The notes under the pieces are model-generated. The model made no database searches and was not told where the DNA came from. It saw nothing but the letters and a program-made list of their open reading frames with translations. Positions 56,001 through 64,000 of a stretch of DNA of 64,000 nucleotides are shown here, piece after piece. Origin of the DNA: Baylisascaris procyonis (lineage: Eukaryota; Nematoda; Chromadorea; Rhabditida; Ascarididae). The DNA is taken from assembly GCA_037389465.1 (NCBI GenBank), contig JAZARR010000230.1, positions 1,860,001 to 1,924,000 of the forward strand, in the 5' to 3' direction. Numbering within the stretch: the first letter of the stretch is position 1; the number at the start of each line of letters is the position of its first letter. Both the position numbers and the translations under genes were made by a program.

Positions 56001-59000
56001 AATTTACTGCTACTTAAATAATAACATTCGCAATCGATATCTATGATTATCTTCTTCTATATCATAAAAAATATCCTTCAAAAATATTATCAATTACACA
56101 AAAAATTCACTAGTATAAAAAAAAAAAAGATTTTCCAATATATTAAAACTTAATAATATTATAAGAAACTCAGAAGTTTACCAGCGACTGCCGATGAATT
56201 GCTCGTTTCGAGATTATCCAACGATGATCTATAAAATATATCATTTGCAATATTGGGCAAAGATGCACTCATATTGTATATTATTTAATTTATCATTTCA
56301 TATCAAATCTAGCATATTTATTTAGAGCCCAGCCAAATCGTTAAAATCAACAATATTGGCGTAGAGGTGCCTATCGTCAAGAAGAAGTTTTAGTGACTCA
56401 CTTCTCGAATCGTCAACTGTAAATATACAACTATCCTTCCTAGAAATTACTCTTTATCCCTCTTCAATTAATAATTTATCAAAAAATAATTTCATAAATA
56501 TTCATTCATTGATTAAAAGCCTTAACTCCACTTTATACAACAAATATAGAATAGAAGATATATTAAAATATAGTTTCAAAGAAACCAATCAATAACCTGG
56601 AAAGAGTACGTCTAGAGGAATGTGCTGGTTGTTCACTACGAGGCGATGAGAACGCCGCTCTCTTTCTATTTGCTCTTTTATGACCTTTCCATTGATAGAT
56701 CTCCTCGTTAGCACAACAATTCAATTGAATCGACAACCAGAACCACTAAAATTATATTTATTAGCACAATGAATAGGTATTTAAAATATATCGCAATAAG
56801 TTTTATGCATGTAACAATAATTGCAGATTCGATAGTCATGAAAGATGATTGTAGAGGATATCTGAACCCGAACATGCAAGTATCAAACGACATTAGCCAT
56901 ACTAATCTATAAAACAACGACAATATTAAAATATGCAAATATGCATTAAAGTGACAGCTGAAGATAAAACTATTCACAGGATATATTATAGTAAATGGAT
57001 TAATTAACTAAACAAAAGATAGGATTATTACTTCGCCGGAAACAAGATGTTGCTTCGGATCGTAATCTTCGACAGTTGCATCGGGACTATTCGAGACGAC
57101 AATATGCGTTGCCTCTTGTTGGCTTGACGCTAACTTGCCTTCTGAAAACGTTGAATGCTTCATGCAAACATTAGCAATTAAAGTCAGTACTGATTTTTTA
57201 GATTAATTTAAAATGCACATCTTTTCATGGAATATGCCGGTGCAAATTCCCCAAAAACTGTCTCAATTCATCAAATCTCTTTTAAAACAAACAACTACAT
57301 TCTTCCTAATTAACGATGGTCGACCATTTTTCCGGTTCAGTCGTCATCTGTCTCTTTCTATGCAGCTAATCCCGTTCCCTATTCAGTCCTCTGTCCAATT
57401 TCCTCTGTTTAGTTCCCCATCTCGACATCTACTTCCTACCTAACCCTCTTTACTCAATCCCACTTTAATTGAAATATTCAGGAACAAAACGCACAGTAGA
57501 GATATTTTTGGGTATCGTTTTAGCACTGCAAATAATATGTAAACCGAATAATAGAACAACAGACTACATACCGTAATACAACAACAATAAAACAACAGAT
57601 TGCAAACATAATAATATAAAATTCTAACTATGCTCAATAGTTTTTTGCCGCATATCATTGAGTTCTTCATCATGATAGGCGACGAACCAAATACGCAATC
57701 CACAGAATGGCTCCACCAAGAATTGATTGATCTGCAAAAAAATTTTTACAGATCAAAAGCATTAATTAAAAAATCGGGAATTTATCATCAATTATCCCTT
57801 CGGTCATCACCTCTTTCCAATCACTAATCAACTTATTATACCTAAATAAATAAATTTATACTAACTACGCAGCGCTATACCGTTATCAATAAAATAATGA
57901 AGTTTGGTAAAATATATACTGTGCTCATTAAAAAACCAAACAATAACAGCTGCATCGAAGTACAATTGCAATTACTGCAACGTTGCAAATATTGCAACGT
58001 TGCAAATAATACAATTAAGGAACTGACGTATTTTACTATTACAATTTATAAATAAACAATAAATGAAAAAATAAAAACTTAAATCAGTACTCAAAAAAAG
58101 AACATCTTTCTTGATGCTTCGGTTTATTAAGAGCAAAAAGTTTTAATTAATTAAGCCAATATTTATAAAACAAAAAATCTCAAAATTGTGCTGAAGCAAA
58201 TAAAATTAAATTTTTAAATAAATTGAAAAAAAGGAATTGAGATTTCCAAAAACAATAATAAAACAAGAGTATTCAACTAACAAAGTCAGGTGCTGTGACT
58301 GAGGTATGAATATCGTCTCGAAATGTCCAAGAAACATGTAACCAACGTAAATGTACCGCACGACATCCCATTGAGATTGCCATCTAATATACCTTTTTAA
58401 TAATAATTATTAAGAGAATTAAATCATTGTTGTGATTGATTGAAACTTCAATATTTTAAAAGGTAATTGCTCTTTGATACAACGAAAATATATTTATATT
58501 TCTTAATTCATCTCGAGTGGAAAACTTTCACGTAATTTATATGCAATTTTGTAAGATATCAATAACTGCTTTAAATAAATCAAAAACATGCATCAAATCA
58601 ATCAAAACCATAAAAAAAAATCCCAATCCAAGCCTCGAATATGAAAAAAAGACCATGAAATATTTAAATAAATCTAATAAATTCAATGAGTTAAATGTTA
58701 TATGGCTGCAGATAAACTAATCACACTTCAGTAAAGAAAATCAAATAAAAGTCATAATCCAATCTCACTCCTACTCATTCCCCCTCCCCCCCTTTGTGCT
58801 TGTTCCATTTCAGCGCTGGAAAAAAACTCAACATTTCAAATATTTAAACGTTACGATTCTTTTAGGTTCGAACTTGTTGGAAAAGTTGTCTCACATCATA
58901 TATAACAACGATTAAATAATTTAAGAACTCACCCGATAGGTTTTACCTTTGGCCACATCAGTAATGAGATGAGTAGTGCTTGCTGAAAACTTCTTACGTG

Positions 59001-61015
59001 CACTACCGCCCATGAAATGCACTAGATCAACAGCCTCACGACATTGTTTCCCAGATACACCCGATAGCACAATACTTACACCGACCATACTATCCGTATA
59101 AAGTGGACGATTTGGACGAGGCATTAATAAAGGCTATAAATTATGCATCTAAATATCACTTTTCACATATTATCACACTCTAGACACTATTAAAAAAAAT
59201 TGTAAAGCATTAAAAATAGTTTCACATCCTCCTTATCGCTTCAGTTATTATTCAAATAAAGATATCTGCTAAACTGCTACATACTTAATGCCTTCGGTGA
59301 TGTTGGAAGATAAGAAAACGAATGTGCTAAACAAATAGTGATTATGGTGAAACATAGATGAGATAAAATTTGAAATTCTGGAAAAAAAAAGCGAAGAATT
59401 TTCAATAACAGAGATAAAATAGGCCAATTCATTCATCAAAACTAGATCAATTTCCATTCCACTGAGATTCTCAACAAGGAATGGACACCAAACACATAAC
59501 TTCCTCTATATATCATCACGATGAATTGGTATAGTAAGTGAGTGCTAAAAGCGAATTTTCCGTCTTTAAGACCTATTAAAACAACAAGTTAAGGACCATT
59601 AGCATCATTTTTAATTCGCATATATAAATAAAAATTTAATAACAATAAAATAATATAAGATTTAAAATAGATGAATAAAAACCTTTGATTGTTTGGCACG
59701 TAATTTAATAATAGCAGGTCCTATAATAAGAGTGCCACATGAATGTAAATACTTGAAATGAGGGCAATTAATGAAATCGTTGCATACGAATACCATAGTT
59801 GGATCGTCCTTATATTCGATTCCATTTGTACTTTCCAGTAATTCGACAGCAAAGTGATTCTTAACGTAAATAATACTGTGAACATAGTTTACTATATGAG
59901 AAGATGCTTATTGTGAGCATTCCTCTAACGACATTTTTAGCCTATAACGTTGCCTAACACAACGAGCAATCCCCTCCCCCCTCCCTCTCATGATGGGAAA
60001 CGAATAGCACGGGTTCCCGAATCACAGAATCTAAACAATACCTATCTAGTGATGCAATTTATTCAAATGACACAATTTTAGACTTTCAGTCATACCATCA
60101 TATATAGAAAGAAATATTTACTTGCAAAGTTGACTTATTTGAAACAAAGTTTTTTAGACGTTTGCGTTATATAAATACAGCCATTTTATGATTGGTTTTA
60201 TCGTTAGCACATTTAAAGATAAATCAAATTATTTGAAACAAAACACCCTCAGTTATTCGCATCCCTAAAACCTGAAGTGAATTATCTTATGTTTAAAGCG
60301 TATCAAACATTTTTGAAGAGGTAAGGCATCTTCTAGATTGTATACAATATTAAAAACTATAGAAGCATATAGATGATTAAAGAACTCACTCCAAGCAATT
60401 CAACGATATATGAATCATTTTTTGCAGCACCCACCAGACATGCCTTTTCAATACGTTTCACTTGAGAGGCAGATCGTGCTACCCCTCTTGACATATTCGC
60501 ATCTAAAATTCATATATTCCTTGAGTAGAATGCAACAATCCACAAAAGATGCCTTCATAAGCCACAAATTATATAAGCATTATTATTTATTATTATCAAA
60601 TATAAGCACGAGCAATTACAGAAATCGATTTAGAGAAAAATTTACAAACACCTATCTAGTTAATTTTTTTCATTTATTATGGGTCATTGATGTTCTCGTT
60701 TTATTTTGATCTCGATGAAATGATGATCTACGATGAATAAATATTCGTCAAATTGCAAGCAATAAATTTTCACGCCGATTGGAGAGAATAAAAGACTGCT
60801 ATTGAGATGAATTCAGGATGGTCAGAGATCGGAAAAAAATTAGGAAACCTATTTGGGGTTGAGAAACAGAAAATTTTCTTCGCTAACTGTATAAATTCAG
60901 CTATCATAAAACCACCCAACTAATCAGTAGTATATTTATGAAAGTTGATCAACTTACCTTCATAACTACCCATATCAACCAAATCGGATGTGATGATACT
61001 TGTATCTGCATCCAT
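50068..61015 (-). CDS. ECT2: ECT2 Rho guanine-nucleotide exchange factor
   Basis: ECT2 loads GTP onto RhoA at the division plane and drives cytokinesis. Exons: 61015-60958, 60502-60390, 59875-59683, 59133-58933, 58383-58282, 57731-57629, 57141-57033, 56745-56597, 56228-56182, 55689-55547, 55092-54916, 54803-54678, 54321-54225, 53551-53470, 52957-52879, 52494-52357, 51896-51731, 51382-51261, 50892-50789 and 50359-50068, about 866 residues. Order: three BRCT repeats (residues about 35-330, with STTHLITDVAKGKTYRMAIS and EWFWLSIQLN), a basic linker, the DH domain (about 378-590, with LRDLLVRPVQRLPSVLLLL), the PH domain (about 615-740) and a basic Ser/Thr/Arg tail. This is the full architecture of animal ECT2. 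Phase is consistent at every junction except between the second and third exons, where a small exon is probably missing. The intron after the exon ending at 54678 starts with GC. The 3' end of the 57033 exon may be off by one base. Confidence 0.97.
57976..58007. repeat. Paired palindromic repeats in an ECT2 intron
   Basis: The 15-base word tgcaacgttgcaaat occurs at 57976-57990 and again at 57993-58007. Each copy contains the palindrome tgcaacgttgca. The spacing is 17 bp start to start. Confidence 0.9.
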
Positions 61016-61086
61016 TGGATTTCTTTGCGATAGACGAAAAAATACAAAAGAAAATCGAATCACTTTTGGCCACTAATTTAGTTGAA

Positions 61087-61094
61087 TTTATATA
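61087..61094 (-). promoter_or_regulatory. TATA-box-like element of ECT2
   Basis: TATATAAA on the minus strand, 72 bp before the start codon at 61015. The same octamer occurs before the MAM gene. The AT-rich background makes chance plausible. Confidence 0.3.
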
Positions 61095-61920
61095 TGCTCA
61101 CTAGGCTGAAAAAAAAAACAAAAAAACAATGCACAAAATAAACTAGTAATAGGCAATGCACATAGAAGCGTACGGTTATTAATGAGTTGAATCACACCTA
61201 TAGAGTTATAGCTGTGGTATCTATTTATATTTTTTTCCAGAAAATTTACATCTCTAATAAATTAATAATAAATTTCATTTCAATTCATTTCAAATTATTC
61301 ATATTATCAAAAATAATATTTTAATGTATCGTATTTCCTATCTAGGTTTCTCTTAAAAGGAAATAAAACGATATATTTCATTCCCCCTCTTCCTCCCCCC
61401 ATCCCTTCATAAAGCGATAAGTGGATCCTTCATTTTCTCAAAGGTGTCCATCTTTAAAAGAAATAAGAGTAAATAAAATAAATACATGAATGTTCACAAA
61501 GCGCTATAAATGCCTCAATTTTATTACAGTAAACAAATCGATAAACATACTGAAATAACGAACGTATTTATGCGAAATGATTAAATGAAAGAGTATAAAT
61601 AAAGTGTTGTGATGTCAATTCGACAACATTACCAATAGAAATGGTGGAATTTATCATTGGGCAATCTTATGAAGATAACAAGTTTATAAAGGGCACAGGG
61701 AAAGTATTATAGAAAGAGATAAGGGAAGTGGTTTGAAGAGAAGAAAGATAGAACAATTTGGGATATTAGTGCATCAGAGGGGAGAGAAGGACTACAATGG
61801 GGCAACTGATCGTTTCTCTAGAGGACTGCAATACAGAGCTACCGAAGAGGTGGGAAGGAATTTGTGAATAAAGCTGGAAAGGTGAACCACAATTGACGAA
61901 AATGGGTGCGAGGTAAACAA

Positions 61921-62098
61921 CCTGTAAGAAGGATCGGAAGGAGCAAACAACCTGTAAGAAGGATCGGAAGAGGCAAACAACCTGTAAGAAAAATCGGAAG
62001 AGGCAAACAACCTGTAAGAAAAATCGGAAGAGGCAAACAACCTGTAGAAGGATCGGAGGGAGCAAGCAACCTCTAAGAAGGATTAGAAGAACGGGCAC
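61921..62098. repeat. 30-bp minisatellite, about six copies
   Basis: Units start at 61921, 61951, 61981, 62011, 62041 (29 bp) and 62070 (diverged). The core is cctgtaagaa, then ggatcggaag, then aggcaaacaa. Because the unit length is a multiple of three, several frames stay open and give 10-residue repeats such as LFRFFLQVVC on the minus strand. Confidence 0.95.
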
Positions 62099-63849
62099 AA
62101 CTAAAAGTGATGAACGGTAGCCGAAACATTCAAAAATATTAAGCGATGAGTTTGAGATGAATGACGCATCTTCGATGGTTTCATTTTTGCAATCCATCGC
62201 CCCCCCCCCCCCATCCCTTACAGCTGTGATACCGCTCTTCCCTTATTACCACCTAAGAAGTCTCTTTCATTCTCACTGCAACACAAAAATTTTTTTGCTC
62301 CTTTCCCCTTCCCCTTAACAATAATAGTGGTACCTCTAAATCCCATTATTCTATCAGTCATATTGCTGTACTGAAAACAAAAAAAAAAAAATTTCAACTC
62401 CTTTTCATATAACGATTGTATACAGATAGAAAAGATAATATGCCAAAATATGCATATCATTTCATCGATATACGTAATAAGAATATTTAAAAAAAAAAAG
62501 AAATCAATAAATACTTTATTTGATCACTCAAATAAATATATATATGCCGTATAAACTCTATTCACTACGGATTTTCTATATCTGTATAAATGATTCGTTA
62601 GCAAACGAATGAGAGACCTCCCATACTTCGAGAAGATAAAAGAACTTATATTTTTATATAACGAAAGTAATTAACCACTTTAAATACCACAAAATATTGT
62701 GGAGTTACTATAGATCGATGCGATCAATAACAAAAATAATTAAATGGAGATAAATGCAAATGCTTCAAAAATCAAAAGCGCTAATGGTGGATATAGCACC
62801 GATTGGTCAACCAAAAATATCTACTTGTGATCTATCACTGCAGTGATCACATTTACTCATATAGTCGATTCTTGTTTATTGTTATTCATGCAATGTATAA
62901 TAAACATCTAATGCGGTAATAGTAATTTCATAGATTATTGTGAATCATATAATAAGCACTAAAACCCTACTTTTGCATCTAACTAGTAAAGAACACAGGT
63001 ATTACAGCACCTAACCTACAATGGAAAACAAAATTTATATCACTTCTCCACCAACAAAGTGTTGTTCAATGAATACGATAGATTCAAGTTTGGGGAATTT
63101 CCACTATGCAATCGAGCGTCGCAAAAATTTAAAAATTTAAAACGCATTTTAGCGCGCATTTTATAATTCGCGCTCTTTGAAAAGTATTCACCACTACTGT
63201 GCGCCACTGCGAACATCTATGGAGCTCCAGACTGGAGTCATTGTTTCTTCACTCTCTCACCTATGATAGATAAAGCAATTAAACAAGATATAAGTAACAA
63301 ACCACCCCCTTTACCCTTGTATATTTTATTTTAAAAATATACTTTAATTCAATTCATAAAAAATCTAGCAGTTATCAGATTACGGTTGAATGGAAATCTT
63401 ATTGCATAAAACAGCTATTGAGACAGTAAACAATTCGGAAAGCACGCCAGCGATACTGAAACGATGTGTGCTTTTTGCAATAACAGGTCAGCTTTTTTGC
63501 TAAGACATTAAAAAAATTGGAACGGTGCCTATTATCGCTTTTTAATGTGACCGACCGATAGCAGAAATGTTCACTCAAAAATAATCTTTTTCTGTCCGCA
63601 ATTGACCGGTTATAGCGCAAATTTGCATATGCAAACTTTGTTCCACTTTTACTTGTCCGTAACTCATGCAAAAAATTGATCAATCGAAACGAATTTAGGT
63701 TTATGAGCCGATTCTAAATTTAAGTTTTTTTTAAAACAAAATTTAGGTTTTTTTTTTAAAGAGACACCTTATTCGGTTGAGAATTGGTTGCTCGCAATTG
63801 ACATTTTTATTACATCCATCAGTCATAATTTGCATCACATTCTTCAAGA

Positions 63850-63959
63850 GCGGTTTAGATAATACCCCATCAACCGTGGTTTAAATAATACCCCATCAAC
63901 CGTGGTTTAAATAATACACCATCAACCATGGTTTAAATAATACCCCATCAACCGCGGTT
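63850..63959. repeat. 26-bp tandem repeat, about four copies
   Basis: Units start at 63850, 63876, 63902 and 63928, with a partial fifth from 63954. The core reads gtggtttaaataatacccca, then tcaacc. Copies differ at one to three positions, mainly in the first bases. The array lies close to the window edge. Confidence 0.95.
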
Positions 63960-64000
63960 TCTGTTGCATCAACTAGCTGCAGTTTTATTTAAATCCACCA

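Larger units (their letters stand above)
61016..64000. other. 5' flank of ECT2 and distal sequence, no gene found
   Basis: No linked exons were seen. The region carries two tandem arrays (61921-62098 and 63850-63959) and a C run at about 62200-62211. The minus-strand frames at 61766-62197 and 63399-63683 are not supported by splice sites or recognisable domains. Confidence 0.5.

Noticed and set aside
63399..63683. 94-codon minus-strand frame
   Set aside because: No recognisable domain, no splice partners, and composition like the surrounding intergenic DNA.

Overview
This is eukaryotic, AT-rich, intron-rich DNA, and nothing in it is bacterial or phage. A nematode is the best fit. Three conserved animal genes have nematode-style short exons with consensus introns between them. 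Inside one intron there is a stretch (42506-42527) that differs from the nematode spliced-leader SL1 exon at one of 22 positions, by my memory of SL1. The low GC and long introns would suit a clade III (spirurid or filarial) worm, but that is a guess. I built all gene models by hand from splice signals, reading phase and protein similarity recalled from memory, so exon ends may be off by a base or two.

Layout. 1-3580: AT-rich, no gene. 3581-3904 (-): a small GNAT acetyltransferase of the NATD1 type. 3905-9176: no convincing gene; it holds a 109-bp AT microsatellite and a perfect hairpin. 9177-13333 (-): a five-exon gene for a 211-residue CCCH zinc-finger protein whose C-terminus resembles the Gle1-binding tail of nucleoporin NUP42. 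16286-21475 (-): an eight-exon gene for a 432-residue protein I do not recognise. 25792-38792 (-): Integrator subunit 2 (INTS2), about 16 exons, with a 44-bp minisatellite just upstream of its start codon. 41655-47657 (+): a secreted protein with two MAM domains, ten exons. 50068-61015 (-): the Rho guanine-nucleotide exchange factor ECT2, about 20 exons, with BRCT repeats, DH, PH and a basic tail. 61016-64000: no gene found, two tandem-repeat arrays.

INTS2 and the MAM gene are divergent across about 2.9 kb. The MAM gene and ECT2 are convergent across about 2.4 kb. The four leftmost genes and INTS2 share the minus strand, but several kilobases separate each pair, so they do not look like an operon. 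The gene products work in unrelated processes (acetylation, mRNA export, snRNA processing, extracellular matrix or adhesion, cytokinesis).

The observations most worth checking are the SL1-like element in the MAM intron, the FG-less NUP42-like protein, the unrecognised 432-residue gene, the high share of GTT splice donors plus one GC-AG intron, the promoter-proximal minisatellite of INTS2, and two perfect short-loop hairpins that share their outer arms.
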